Positions 18,102 to 26,239 of a stretch of DNA of 64,000 bases are shown in pieces. This stretch comes from Rhizobium sp. BT04 (GTDB taxonomy: Bacteria; Pseudomonadota; Alphaproteobacteria; Rhizobiales; Rhizobiaceae). Location of the stretch: NCBI RefSeq assembly GCF_030053135.1, contig NZ_CP125652.1:930001-994000 (forward strand), read 5' to 3'. Numbering within the stretch: position 1 is the first letter of the stretch; every line of letters begins with the position of its first letter. Position numbers and translations under genes: made by a program. The notes beneath the pieces are model-generated. The model worked only from the letters and a program-made list of their open reading frames with translations. It was not told the origin of the DNA and did not search any database.

Positions 18102-19052
18102 TCAGTCGATCAATCGCTGCGCGGTAAACTTGTCCGTAACCAGCATGTCGATGACCCCCACGCGGAGCGCGCCGGCGATGGCTTCGGTCTTTTTGGATCC
18201 GCCGGCAAGCGCAATAACCCGGTCCACCCGTTCGAGATCCTCAAGCGGAAGGCCTATGACCCGGTCATCCAGGGGTGTCTTGACCGGCTTGCCGTTTTTA
18301 TCGAAGAAGCGAAGCGAGATATCACCGACGGCTCCCGCTTCCGCGAGATCGGACAGTTCGCGAGATGAAAAGATGTTGCCGGAGCGTGCCAGAAGTTCGG
18401 ACGGTTCGACGGCGCCGATTCCGACGATCGCAAGCGTTATGCTGCCGAACAGGTCCATCGTCTCGCGGACGAACGGGTCGGCCTGCATCAGAAGTTTTGC
18501 CTCTCTGGACGACGTAACGCCTTGCACAGGCAGCAGCTTCGGCTCGGCGCCAGTCAACCGCGCAAGTCGCGTGGTCAGCTGCGTCGCATGCGTCTGCACG
18601 GAAGGATCGCCCATGCCGCCAAGGGTCTGGACGACGTATTTCACCTGAGCGCTCTTCTGAGGATGAATGTTCTCGACCATCTTGAAAATGGTCTGGCTCC
18701 AGCTCGAAACGCCGATGATCTCCCCTGGCGCAAGCGTCACCTCCAGGAGATGAGCCGCGGCCTCTCCGATACGGGCCATGATGGCTCCGTCCCGATCTTC
18801 CGTGCACTCGACGACGATCGCCTCCGGCAGATCGTATTTCTCGCGAAGCGCGCCCTCGAGCTCGCTGTAGGTGCCGACGGGAGGGATCACGCTGGTTCGC
18901 ACGATATCTTCAGCCTCGGCACGCTTGAGCATGCGCGACACCGTCGCCTGCGACAGGCGAAGATGCTGGGCGATATCCGCCTGTCGCCGTCCCTCCATAT
19001 GGTACATCTGGGCGACCCTTGAAATGAGGCGGAGTTCGTTGAGGCGAGTCAT
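18102..19052 (-). CDS. SorC/DeoR-type sugar-responsive regulator
   Basis: The 316-residue protein opens with a helix-turn-helix (MYHMEGRRQADIAQHLRLSQATVSRMLKRAE, residues about 17-47). A sugar-phosphate-binding domain follows, with landmarks IGVSSWSQTIFKMVE, YVVQTLGGMGDPSVQTHA, GVTSSREAKLLMQ, IVGIGAVEPSELLARSG, GDISLRFFDKNGKPV and VIALAGGSKKTEAIAGALR. This architecture is characteristic of SorC regulators whose effector is a phosphorylated sugar. It is the last gene of the split-transketolase/kinase operon, 21 bp after the kinase. Three related palindromes in the locus are candidate operators. It probably controls the divergent transporter operon too. Confidence 0.93.
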   Translation of the reverse strand: MTRLNELRLISRVAQMYHMEGRRQADIAQHLRLSQATVSRMLKRAEAEDIVRTSVIPPVGTYSELEGALREKYDLPEAIVVECTEDRDGAIMARIGEAAAHLLEVTLAPGEIIGVSSWSQTIFKMVENIHPQKSAQVKYVVQTLGGMGDPSVQTHATQLTTRLARLTGAEPKLLPVQGVTSSREAKLLMQADPFVRETMDLFGSITLAIVGIGAVEPSELLARSGNIFSSRELSDLAEAGAVGDISLRFFDKNGKPVKTPLDDRVIGLPLEDLERVDRVIALAGGSKKTEAIAGALRVGVIDMLVTDKFTAQRLID

Positions 19053-19065
19053 CGCTAATCCCAGA

Positions 19066-19081
19066 GTGAATTTTTATTCAC
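19066..19081. promoter_or_regulatory. Candidate SorC operator, site A (perfect palindrome)
   Basis: GTGAAT-TTTT-ATTCAC has perfect 6-bp arms. It overlaps the kinase stop codon and lies 14 bp upstream of the SorC start. Related sites lie at 22381-22396 and 22521-22536. This one may give autoregulation. Confidence 0.55.
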
Positions 19082-20537
19082 CTTTAGCCGTTGTTTCGCG
19101 GGACGTCGAGCGGGCGAGCGCATCATTCCAGGTATCGAGAAGGACCGCGCGATCCACGGGTTGCGGCTCGATGGTTTGCGTGTTTCGCGGCAGCTCCGCG
19201 ACATCGAGATCGCTCCACAAGCCGAGTGACAGCCCCGCCAGATAAGCAGCGCCCAAAGCCGACGCCTCGGGTGCTTCGCATTGGATCACCGGATGGTCGA
19301 TGAGGTTGGCGACACACTGCATCAGGAAGCGGTTCTGGCTTGGTCCGCCGTCCACATAGAGTGCGCCGAGCGCGCCGCCGCTCTGCGTCCGCATGGCCGC
19401 GATCACGTCATGCACCTGGAAGGCGATGGAGTCGGTTACCGACCGAGCCATTTGCGCACGTGTCGTGTTGAAGTTGATCTGAGAGAACAGGGCACGGGCG
19501 TCGGAGTTCCAATAGGGTGCGCCCAGTCCCACGAATGCCGGCACGAAGCCGGGTCCGCCCGGCTCGGCGCTCGCCGCAAGTTCGACAAGGGCCGCCACAT
19601 CCGCAAGGCCGAGAATATCAGCCATCCAGGGAAGACTGGCGGCGCAGACGAGAATATTGCCTTCGAAAGCGAAAGTCGGTCTTCCCCCGATACGCCAGGC
19701 GATGGTGGTTGTGACGCCGTTGCGCGGGGGAATGAATCGCGCAAGCGTCGTCATGACAGAGGAGCCGGTTCCGAAGGTCACCTTGCCGTCGCCCGGCTTG
19801 AATGCTCCGTGACCGAACAGGGCGGCATGGCTGTCTCCGATCGCGGCCATGATGGGAGTGCCATCAGGCACTCCCGGCAATCCCAGCGTTCTGCCGAAAT
19901 CGGCAGAACTGTCGAGCACCTCGGGCAGCAGCGCGATATCGACGCCGAAAATCTCGCCGAGCTCCTCGCTCCATCTCTGCTCCCGGAGATCGAACAACTG
20001 GCTCCTGGCGGCATTGGAAGCATCGCAGGCATGCCGGCGCCCGCCCGTCAGGCAGTGGACGAGCCAGCTGTCGATCGTTCCCAGCCGCACCGATCGCCCG
20101 GCCGGAATACGGTCGAGCAGCCATCGGAATTTCGAACCCGGGAACATCGGATCCAATGGCAGGCCCGTCAGCGCTTGCACCCGGTCAAGGTGGCCTTCGG
20201 CTATGAGAGCTTCGCAATCCGGTGCCGTCCGGCGGCACTGCCAGCTTACCACCGGCCCGAGCGCCTCTCCCGTGTCGGCATCCCAGGCCGTGACGGACTC
20301 GCGCTGGTTGGAAATGGCCACGGCCTCGATAACCACATCGGGGCCGGCTTTCAGGCAGGCGTCGACCGCTTCGCAGACCGATGCGTAGAGCCGGCGTGGG
20401 TCTTGTTCGACCCAGCCCGGCTTCGGATAGGAGATGCCGACAGGAGCCGAACCTCTGCCGACGATCTCTCCCTTTTCGGAAACGAGAACTGCCTTTGAAT
20501 TGGTCGTGCCCTGGTCGATTGCCAGAATTGCCCGCAT
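19074..20537 (-). CDS. FGGY-family carbohydrate kinase
   Basis: The 487-residue kinase has both actin-like FGGY domains. Phosphate-1 region is AIDQGTTNSKAVLVSEKGEIVG at residues 4-25, the middle has WQCRRTAPDCEAL and TIDSWLVHCLTGG, and the C-terminal ATP site includes DGGPSQNRFLMQ and EASALGAAYLAGL. It is nearer to glycerol kinase and xylulokinase than to hexose kinases. Beside a split transketolase it more likely phosphorylates a ketopentose or ketotetrose than glycerol; that is inference from context. ATG 20537 follows GAGGAGGATGGA. The operon order is transketolase N, transketolase C, kinase, SorC. Confidence 0.92.
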   Translation of the reverse strand: MRAILAIDQGTTNSKAVLVSEKGEIVGRGSAPVGISYPKPGWVEQDPRRLYASVCEAVDACLKAGPDVVIEAVAISNQRESVTAWDADTGEALGPVVSWQCRRTAPDCEALIAEGHLDRVQALTGLPLDPMFPGSKFRWLLDRIPAGRSVRLGTIDSWLVHCLTGGRRHACDASNAARSQLFDLREQRWSEELGEIFGVDIALLPEVLDSSADFGRTLGLPGVPDGTPIMAAIGDSHAALFGHGAFKPGDGKVTFGTGSSVMTTLARFIPPRNGVTTTIAWRIGGRPTFAFEGNILVCAASLPWMADILGLADVAALVELAASAEPGGPGFVPAFVGLGAPYWNSDARALFSQINFNTTRAQMARSVTDSIAFQVHDVIAAMRTQSGGALGALYVDGGPSQNRFLMQCVANLIDHPVIQCEAPEASALGAAYLAGLSLGLWSDLDVAELPRNTQTIEPQPVDRAVLLDTWNDALARSTSRETTAKGE

Positions 20538-20605
20538 TCCATCCTCCTCAGATCGGTGCCGGCCGGGACGGCGAAAAAGCGTCCCGGCTGGTCACGCGAT
20601 CCCAG

Positions 20606-21562
20606 TTACTTGCGCCTGATCAGCGACTCCGCCGCGTCGGCAATTGCGGACGGCGCCATCCCGAATTCATCGAGCAGGAACTCTGCCGAACCGGTCGGAG
20701 CGTAGACGCCGGGAACGCCGAGACGTTTCATCGGGACCGGAGCATTGTCGACCACCACTTCGGCGACCGCGGAGCCGAGCCCGCCGAAGATCGAATGTTC
20801 TTCGGCCGTGACGATCGCTCCGGTTTCCTTCGCCGCGGCGATGATAGCCTCCTCGTCGATCGGACGCACCGTTGCAAGGTTGAGCACTCTGGCATCGATG
20901 CCGCGGCCTGCGAGGATTTCGGCAGCCTTCAAAATTCGATGAGTCAAAGTGCCGTTGGCGATAAGGGTGACTTGGGAACCCTGGCGAAGGAGATTTGCCT
21001 TGCCAAGTTCGAACTTATGGCCTTCCGGAAGGAGGTCGGGCACCCCTACCCGCGACAGACGCAGGAAACAGGGCCCGTCATAGGTCGCTGCCCAGGCAAC
21101 AGCGGCAGCGGTTTCGATGCGGTCACAAGGTGCAATCACCGGCAGATTGGGCAGGACCCGCGTCCAGGCGAAGTCTTCGATCGAGTGATGGGTCGGACCG
21201 AGTTCGCCATAGGCCATTCCGGAAGAAATGCCGACCAGTTTGACGTTGGCATTCGAATAGGAAATATCGGCCTTGATCTGCTCCAGGGACCGCCCCGTCA
21301 GAAACGGAGCAGCGGCGCACACGAATGGAAGACGTCCGCCGTTGGCAAGGCCTGCTCCAACGCCGACCATGTTCTGCTCGGCGATGCCGACGTTTACGAG
21401 GCGATCCGGAAATTTCGACTTGAAGCCGCCGAGCTTGGAGGAACCGACCGAGTCGTTGCAGACTGCAACGATCGTTTCGTTTTCAGCAGCCAGCCGCTCA
21501 AGCGTGGCAGCGAATGCATCGCGGCAATCGTAAAGCTTGGGTGGGTTTATTGGCGCGTTCAT
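20606..21562 (-). CDS. Transketolase-like, C-terminal subunit
   Basis: The 318-residue product carries the pyrimidine-binding and C-terminal domains of a split transketolase. The catalytic glutamate region is VNVGIAEQNMVGVGAGLA near residues 58-75, followed by HHSIEDFAWTRVLPNLPVIAPCD and, late, AEEHSIFGGLGSAVAE. The start ATG at 21562 overlaps the upstream stop (TAATG), so the two subunits are translationally coupled; a longer frame to 21769 runs inside the other gene. With its partner it should move a two-carbon ketol unit between sugar phosphates using thiamine diphosphate. Confidence 0.94.
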   Translation of the reverse strand: MNAPINPPKLYDCRDAFAATLERLAAENETIVAVCNDSVGSSKLGGFKSKFPDRLVNVGIAEQNMVGVGAGLANGGRLPFVCAAAPFLTGRSLEQIKADISYSNANVKLVGISSGMAYGELGPTHHSIEDFAWTRVLPNLPVIAPCDRIETAAAVAWAATYDGPCFLRLSRVGVPDLLPEGHKFELGKANLLRQGSQVTLIANGTLTHRILKAAEILAGRGIDARVLNLATVRPIDEEAIIAAAKETGAIVTAEEHSIFGGLGSAVAEVVVDNAPVPMKRLGVPGVYAPTGSAEFLLDEFGMAPSAIADAAESLIRRK

Positions 21563-22371
21563 TACAGGGCCTCCGACAATTCTGCCAATGCGATTTCGTA
21601 TTGTTCCTTGCTCGGTACCTTGTGGTGCCAGTCGACCCGGTCCTGCATGAACGAGATTCCATGGCCCTTGTTGGTATGGGCAACGATGCAATGTGGTCTT
21701 GCCCCCCGGCGTTCGAGAGCGGGAACGACTTCGCTCATATTGTTCCCGTTGATTTCGGTGACCTCCCAATCGAACGCCTCCAGCTTCGGACGCAGCGGCG
21801 CGAGATCATTGGTTTCGGCCAGCGCCGCGCCCTGCTGGAACCTGTTGTGGTCGATGACCAGCGTCAAATTGTCGAGCTTGAACTGGGCGGCCGCCATGAT
21901 CGCTTCCCAGTTGGAACCCTCCTGCATCTCACCGTCCCCGGTGACGACATAGGTGTGATATTTCGCGCCTGAGAGCTTGGCGGCTTTCGCCATTCCTATG
22001 GCGACCGGAAGACCGTGACCGAGCGGCCCGGTATTCGTTTCGACGCCCGGAACCTTGTTGCAATTTGGATGCCCGTTCAGCCTCGAATACGGCTGCAAAA
22101 AGGTGGAAATCTCCTCCTCCGGGATAAAGCCACGTTTGGCGAGCGTCACATACAGAGCGCATGCCGTATGTCCCTTTGAAAGAACGAACCTGTCGCGGCC
22201 TGGATGTTTGGGCTGATCCGGCCAGACATTCAGCACCCTGAAATAGAGCGCCGTCAAAATGTCGATGACCGACATTTCCCCGCCAATATGGCCGGCGCCC
22301 GCTTCGAAGACCGCCTGAAGATCGCGCAATCGGATTTCGCGGGCGATGCGCTCAAGTTCTGTCGTATCCAT
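21562..22371 (-). CDS. Transketolase-like, N-terminal (ThDP-binding) subunit
   Basis: The 269-residue subunit binds thiamine diphosphate and metal. Motifs are FVLSKGHTACALYVTLAKRG, NTGPLGHGLPVAIGMAKAAK, and the GDGEMQEGSNWEA to NRFQQG segment (the GDG-N30-N ThDP motif). The start at 22371 (MDTTELERIAREIR) follows AGAGGA at normal spacing; an in-frame ATG at 22386 adds only five residues. Split transketolases outside the central pathway usually serve dedicated sugar routes, for example the D-apiose pathway or sulfo-sugar pathways. The exact substrate here is unknown. Confidence 0.94.
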   Translation of the reverse strand: MDTTELERIAREIRLRDLQAVFEAGAGHIGGEMSVIDILTALYFRVLNVWPDQPKHPGRDRFVLSKGHTACALYVTLAKRGFIPEEEISTFLQPYSRLNGHPNCNKVPGVETNTGPLGHGLPVAIGMAKAAKLSGAKYHTYVVTGDGEMQEGSNWEAIMAAAQFKLDNLTLVIDHNRFQQGAALAETNDLAPLRPKLEAFDWEVTEINGNNMSEVVPALERRGARPHCIVAHTNKGHGISFMQDRVDWHHKVPSKEQYEIALAELSEAL

Positions 22372-22380
22372 GAGTTCCTC

Positions 22381-22396
22381 TTGCATAAATATTCAT
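22381..22396. promoter_or_regulatory. Candidate SorC operator, site B
   Basis: On the minus strand the site reads ATGAAT-ATTT-ATGCAA, sharing the TGAAT-N4-AT core of site A. It lies 10 bp upstream of the transketolase N-subunit start, beside its ribosome site. A weaker half-match (TCAATATTTTTGCA) lies just beyond it. Confidence 0.45.
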
Positions 22397-22520
22397 TCAT
22401 CAATATTTTTGCACAAGAAGCCGATTAGTCAAGCCCTTAAGCGAGCCTGACGGCAGCTGACGCCAGAGCAAATCCTATTGACAGCCGGAAAGCAAGTTGT
22501 TAATGAATTTTCCAGCAGGT

Positions 22521-22536
22521 GTGAATATTTATTCCC
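22521..22536. promoter_or_regulatory. Candidate SorC operator, site C
   Basis: GTGAAT-ATTT-ATTCCC differs by one base in the right arm from the perfect palindrome at 19066. It lies 45 bp upstream of the sugar permease start, on the transporter side of the divergent promoter region. Confidence 0.5.
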
Positions 22537-22580
22537 TCCTGAACGAATATCGGATACAAGCCTACGCAGAGGGAGGAGCA

Positions 22581-23561
22581 ATGGTGGCGCTCGATATCAA
22601 TGAACACAGGCTTTCCTCCGGTGCGTGGTTGAGCAAGCTCAAGGGAGCGACCGGTCCACTCGTGGGACTGCTCGTGCTGTGCGTCTTTCTGAGCTTCAGC
22701 ACAGACACGTTTCTTTCGGTTCGAAACGGCCTCAACATCCTCGACCAGATCACTGTTCTCGGCATCATGGCCGTGGGAATGACGTTCGTCATCCTCATCG
22801 GCGGCATCGATCTCTCTGTCGGCTCGGCACTTGCCCTGGCGATGATGGTCATGGGCTGGACCGCCAATGTCGCCGGCCTGCCGCTGCCTGTCGGCATCGC
22901 CTTTGCGCTGATCGCCTCGGCGGTATCAGGCCTGATCGTCGGACTTCTGGTGACGCAGTTCAGGGTTCCAGCCTTTATTGCCACGCTTGCAATGATGTCT
23001 GCAGCTCGCGGCGTTGCAAACATGATCACGGACGGCCAGCAGATCGTCGGATTCCCCGACTGGTTCATGATGCTGGCGATCGATCGCCATTTCGGCGTCA
23101 TGACAGCCACGGTGTTTCTGATGCTTGCGGTTGTTCTCGCGGCCTGGCTTTTCCTGCACTTCCGATCCGAAGGGCGCATGCTCTATGCGGTGGGCGGAAA
23201 CTCCGAAGTCGCGCGCCTGGCCGGCATCAACGTCCCGCTCGTGACGATCGGCGTCTATGTCATGAGTGCCGTTCTTGCGGGACTTGCCGGCGTCGTGCTC
23301 GCCGCCCGACTGGATTCCGTCCAGCCATCCAGTGGCCTGGGTTATGAACTGGACACCATCGCCGCGGTCGTCATCGGCGGGACTTCGCTCTCCGGCGGCG
23401 CGGGCGGCATCGGGGGAACGCTGATCGGCGTTCTGATCATCGGTGTGCTTCGCAACGGCCTCAACCTTCTCAACGTCTCACCGTTTCTTCAGCAGGTGAT
23501 CATCGGCATCGTCATCGTGCTCGCGGTCGGCGCGGAGACCATTCGTCGGCGTCGCGCCTGA
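22581..23561 (+). CDS. Sugar ABC transporter permease, RbsC type
   Basis: The 326-residue inner-membrane permease has eight to ten helices. It shows ITVLGIMAVGMTFVILIGGIDLSVGS, the typical RbsC segment, and later GRMLYAVGGNSEVARLAGI and VIGGTSLSGGAGGIGGTLIG. ATG 22581 directly follows GGGAGGAGCA; an upstream in-frame start at 22497 would place the operator within the gene and was rejected. It forms the channel for the binding protein and RbsA-type ATPase encoded downstream. Expression is probably under the SorC regulator. Confidence 0.94.
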   Translation: MVALDINEHRLSSGAWLSKLKGATGPLVGLLVLCVFLSFSTDTFLSVRNGLNILDQITVLGIMAVGMTFVILIGGIDLSVGSALALAMMVMGWTANVAGLPLPVGIAFALIASAVSGLIVGLLVTQFRVPAFIATLAMMSAARGVANMITDGQQIVGFPDWFMMLAIDRHFGVMTATVFLMLAVVLAAWLFLHFRSEGRMLYAVGGNSEVARLAGINVPLVTIGVYVMSAVLAGLAGVVLAARLDSVQPSSGLGYELDTIAAVVIGGTSLSGGAGGIGGTLIGVLIIGVLRNGLNLLNVSPFLQQVIIGIVIVLAVGAETIRRRRA

Positions 23562-23567
23562 CGAGCG

Positions 23568-23619
23568 GGGTCCGCCGTGTTGGCGGACCCGGAATTCCGC
23601 CCCAGAATGTTGGGGCGGA
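23568..23619 (+). other. Two tandem perfect hairpins between permease and binding-protein genes
   Basis: Hairpin 1 is GGGTCCGCC / GGCGGACCC (23568-23576 and 23582-23590). Hairpin 2 is TCCGCCCCA / TGGGGCGGA (23596-23604 and 23611-23619). No T run follows either. They lie 60 bp upstream of the binding-protein start and could be RNA processing or stability elements that separate binding-protein mRNA from the permease message. Confidence 0.55.
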
Positions 23620-23678
23620 TCAATACCCCGAGGGGGAGGACATACCCGAGGGTTCCATCAAACAACGGAGGAAATACA

Positions 23679-24608
23679 ATGAAAATAGCGCGCACCATGC
23701 TCGCGTCTGCTGCACTGCTCGGCCTCATGCTCGGCCCCGTACACGCGGCGGAACTGAAGAAGCTCGGCTTGGCCGTTGCCAACCTTCAGGCAAACTTCTT
23801 CAACCAGATCAAGCAATCGGTCGAAGCCGAAGCCAAGAAGCGCGGCATCGAAGTCATCACGGTTGACGCCAAGGGCGACGGCCCGACACAGGTCAACCAG
23901 ATCCAGGACCTCCTGACTCAGAAAATCGACGCGCTGATCTACATTCCGGCAGGTGCGGCGGCTGCGACCGTTCCGGTCAAACTCGCGAAGAGCGCTGGTA
24001 TTCCGGTCGTCAACGTTGACCGCAACGCCGAGGGAGCGCCCGGCGATACCTTCCTTGCAACGGATTCCGTCGCCTCTGCCAAGGCGGTGTGCGACTACAT
24101 CCTGAAGGAAGCCGGCGGCAAGGGAAAGATGGTCATCATCCACGGCCAGAAGGGCACGACGCCGGAGGTCGATCGCTCGAAGGGCTGTGCTGAATCTCTG
24201 AAAGCATATCCTGATGTCAAGGTTGTCGCCGAGCAGTTCTCGAACATCTGGAGCCAGGACGAAGGCTTCCAGATCATGCAGAATATGCTGCAGGCAAATC
24301 CGGACGTTTCGATCGTGTTCGCCCAGGCCGACGGTCTCGCCCTTGGCGCCGCCCAGGCGATCAAGGTCGCCAATCCATCGCAGAAGATCGTGGTTGGTGG
24401 TTTCGATGGCGACACCGCAGCTCTCGAAGCCCTCAGCAAGGGCGTCTTCAACGTAACTGCGACCCAGCAGACACAGAAAATGGGCCGCGATGCGGTTGAA
24501 AATGCCGCCAAGCTTGTCGCCGGAGAAAAGGTGCCGCCGGTCCAGCTCATGGATGCCACGTTGACGACCAAGGAAAACGTCGCAGGCTTCATCGCCAACC
24601 ATCCGTAA
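23679..24608 (+). CDS. Sugar ABC transporter periplasmic binding protein, RbsB type
   Basis: The 309-residue protein has a Sec signal ending GPVHAAE and a periplasmic binding protein type 1 (Peripla_BP_4) fold. Landmarks are LGLAVANLQANFFNQIKQSVEAEAKKRG, DLLTQKIDALIYIPA, PVVNVDRNA, VVGGFDGDTAALEAL and FNVTATQQTQKMG. The aromatic and acidic residues at these places usually stack against a pentose or hexose. ATG 23679 follows CGGAGG. The next gene is separated by a structured repeat. It should bind the substrate of this catabolic island, likely a pentose, pentitol or branched sugar. Confidence 0.94.
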   Translation: MKIARTMLASAALLGLMLGPVHAAELKKLGLAVANLQANFFNQIKQSVEAEAKKRGIEVITVDAKGDGPTQVNQIQDLLTQKIDALIYIPAGAAAATVPVKLAKSAGIPVVNVDRNAEGAPGDTFLATDSVASAKAVCDYILKEAGGKGKMVIIHGQKGTTPEVDRSKGCAESLKAYPDVKVVAEQFSNIWSQDEGFQIMQNMLQANPDVSIVFAQADGLALGAAQAIKVANPSQKIVVGGFDGDTAALEALSKGVFNVTATQQTQKMGRDAVENAAKLVAGEKVPPVQLMDATLTTKENVAGFIANHP

Positions 24609-24711
24609 CGCATCGGCCCGAAAATCGGAATCGATTTTCGGAAAGCACGATGCGTAGATTCAAAGCGTTAGAGCGTCCTTTGTGCGTCCAAACGGACGCA
24701 CGGCGCTCTAA
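24608..24711 (+). repeat. Structured intergenic repeat, copy 1 (binding-protein/ATPase junction)
   Basis: The element begins at the binding-protein stop codon. Helix P1 is ACGCATCG / CGATGCGT (24608-24615 and 24648-24655). Within it, P2 is CCGAAAATCG / CGATTTTCGG with a GAAT loop (24618-24641). P3 is TTAGAGCG / CGCTCTAA (24668-24675 and 24704-24711) enclosing P4, GTGCGTCC / GGACGCAC (24682-24701). Copy 2 lies at 48835-48937 and keeps all helices through paired base changes, with constant ATTCAAA and TCCTTTG linkers. Probably a stabilising or processing element for binding-protein mRNA. Confidence 0.7.
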
Positions 24712-24738
24712 TAAGTCGAGGTCTTGAGGAGGTGTGCC

Positions 24739-26217
24739 ATGACTGACCCGGTTCTTTCCCTGAGGGGCATATCCAAGTGGTATGGGCCGCTCCAGGTTCT
24801 GAAGAATGTCAGCTTGGACGTCTATCCGGGCGAAGTGGTTGCACTTCTCGGTGAAAACGGAGCGGGCAAGTCGACGCTATCGGGCATCATCGCCGGGTCC
24901 CGCACACCGTCCGAAGGATCAATGACATGGCTGGGGCAGCCTTATGCCCCGGCCACCCCTAGGGAAGCGATCGACAAGGGCGTCGTCCTGATCCACCAGG
25001 AACTGCAGCTTCTGCCGCAGCTGTCGATCGCGGAAAACGTCTTCATCGGACGCTGGCCGATGAAGAACGGTGTCGTCGACCGTGCCCAAATGGTTCGCCG
25101 GGCCCAGGACCAGCTCGCGCGATTGAACCTTCACATACCCGCAACGCGAACGGTCGCCGGCCTTTCGACAGCAAATCAGCAGCTCATCGAGATCGCCAAG
25201 GCGCTGGCTCTCAACGCAAAGCTGCTGATCCTCGATGAGCCGACAGCCGCGCTTGGCGGCGCGGAGACGGAAGCTCTCTTCGAACAGGTGCGGAAGCTTC
25301 GCTCGGAGGGCGTCGGCATCGTCTACATCTCCCACCGCATGGAAGAGATCAAGCAGATCACCGACCGGATCGTCGTTCTTCGCGACGGTGAGCGCGTGCA
25401 GGAATTCTCAGACAGCGCGACCCCGGTGCGCACGATCGTCGAGAGCATGGTCGGACGCCCGCTTGACCGCTTGTTCCCCACCCTGCCCGTTCCGACAGAC
25501 CGTCCGGTCCTTGAGGTATCCGGGCTGAGCTCGCCTGATAACGCGTTCCGTGACGTTAACTTCGAGGTGCGGGCCGGGGAAATTCTCGGGATTGCCGGAT
25601 TGGTCGGCGCCGGCCGCACCGAACTGGTGCGCGCCATTTCGGGCGCGGACCCAATCAGTGCAGGTTCGATCAAGCTGGAAGGCGAAGAACTCAGGCTGCA
25701 CGATCCGGCCGACGCGATCGCCAAGGGGATCGTGATGGTTCCGGAAGACCGCAAGGAGCAGGGCCTGATCGTCGGCCACCGGATCAGCGAGAACATTATC
25801 TACGCCAATCTCGACAAGCTGGGCGGGCGTTGGATTACGCCGCGCATCAAGCGCTCGTTTGCAGAAAAGGCAGTTGCCAAGTTCGGCGTAAAGGGCCGCG
25901 CAGAGCAATACGCCTCGGACCTTTCCGGCGGCAACCAGCAAAAGGTCGTGATCGCCAAGTGGCTTATGCGCGATCCCAAGGTCGTCGTGCTCGACGAACC
26001 GACGAGAGGCATCGACGTCGGCGCCCGGGCGGGCATCTACGACATCATCGTCAATCTTGCCAAACAGGGCGTGGCGGTCATCGTCGTAAGCTCGGACCTC
26101 GAGGAAGTTCTCGGAGTCTCCAATCGCATTCTCGTGCTTGCCCAAGGCAAGCAGGCGGGGATCCTCAATCGTGACCAGGCAAATGACGTTTCGGTCATGG
26201 AGCTAGCCACCATCTAA
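24739..26217 (+). CDS. Sugar ABC transporter ATPase, RbsA type
   Basis: The 492-residue protein has two fused nucleotide-binding domains. The first has Walker A GENGAGKST near residues 38-46, the degenerate signature AGLSTANQQLIEIAKAL, and Walker B LLILDEPTAAL. The second has the usual divergent P-loop region GLVGAGRTELVRAI, signature LSGGNQQKVVIAKWL and VVVLDEPTRGIDVGA. ATG 24739 follows GAGGAGGT. It energises import through the RbsC-type permease; such transporters carry sugars and polyols. A structured repeat separates it from the binding-protein gene. Confidence 0.95.
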   Translation: MTDPVLSLRGISKWYGPLQVLKNVSLDVYPGEVVALLGENGAGKSTLSGIIAGSRTPSEGSMTWLGQPYAPATPREAIDKGVVLIHQELQLLPQLSIAENVFIGRWPMKNGVVDRAQMVRRAQDQLARLNLHIPATRTVAGLSTANQQLIEIAKALALNAKLLILDEPTAALGGAETEALFEQVRKLRSEGVGIVYISHRMEEIKQITDRIVVLRDGERVQEFSDSATPVRTIVESMVGRPLDRLFPTLPVPTDRPVLEVSGLSSPDNAFRDVNFEVRAGEILGIAGLVGAGRTELVRAISGADPISAGSIKLEGEELRLHDPADAIAKGIVMVPEDRKEQGLIVGHRISENIIYANLDKLGGRWITPRIKRSFAEKAVAKFGVKGRAEQYASDLSGGNQQKVVIAKWLMRDPKVVVLDEPTRGIDVGARAGIYDIIVNLAKQGVAVIVVSSDLEEVLGVSNRILVLAQGKQAGILNRDQANDVSVMELATI

Positions 26218-26239
26218 ACAGACAGAGAAAGGAAGAGCG

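Noticed and set aside
20381..21952. 523-residue plus-strand frame opposite the kinase and transketolase genes
   Set aside because: It crosses several genuine minus-strand genes with full motif sets and has no domain of its own.
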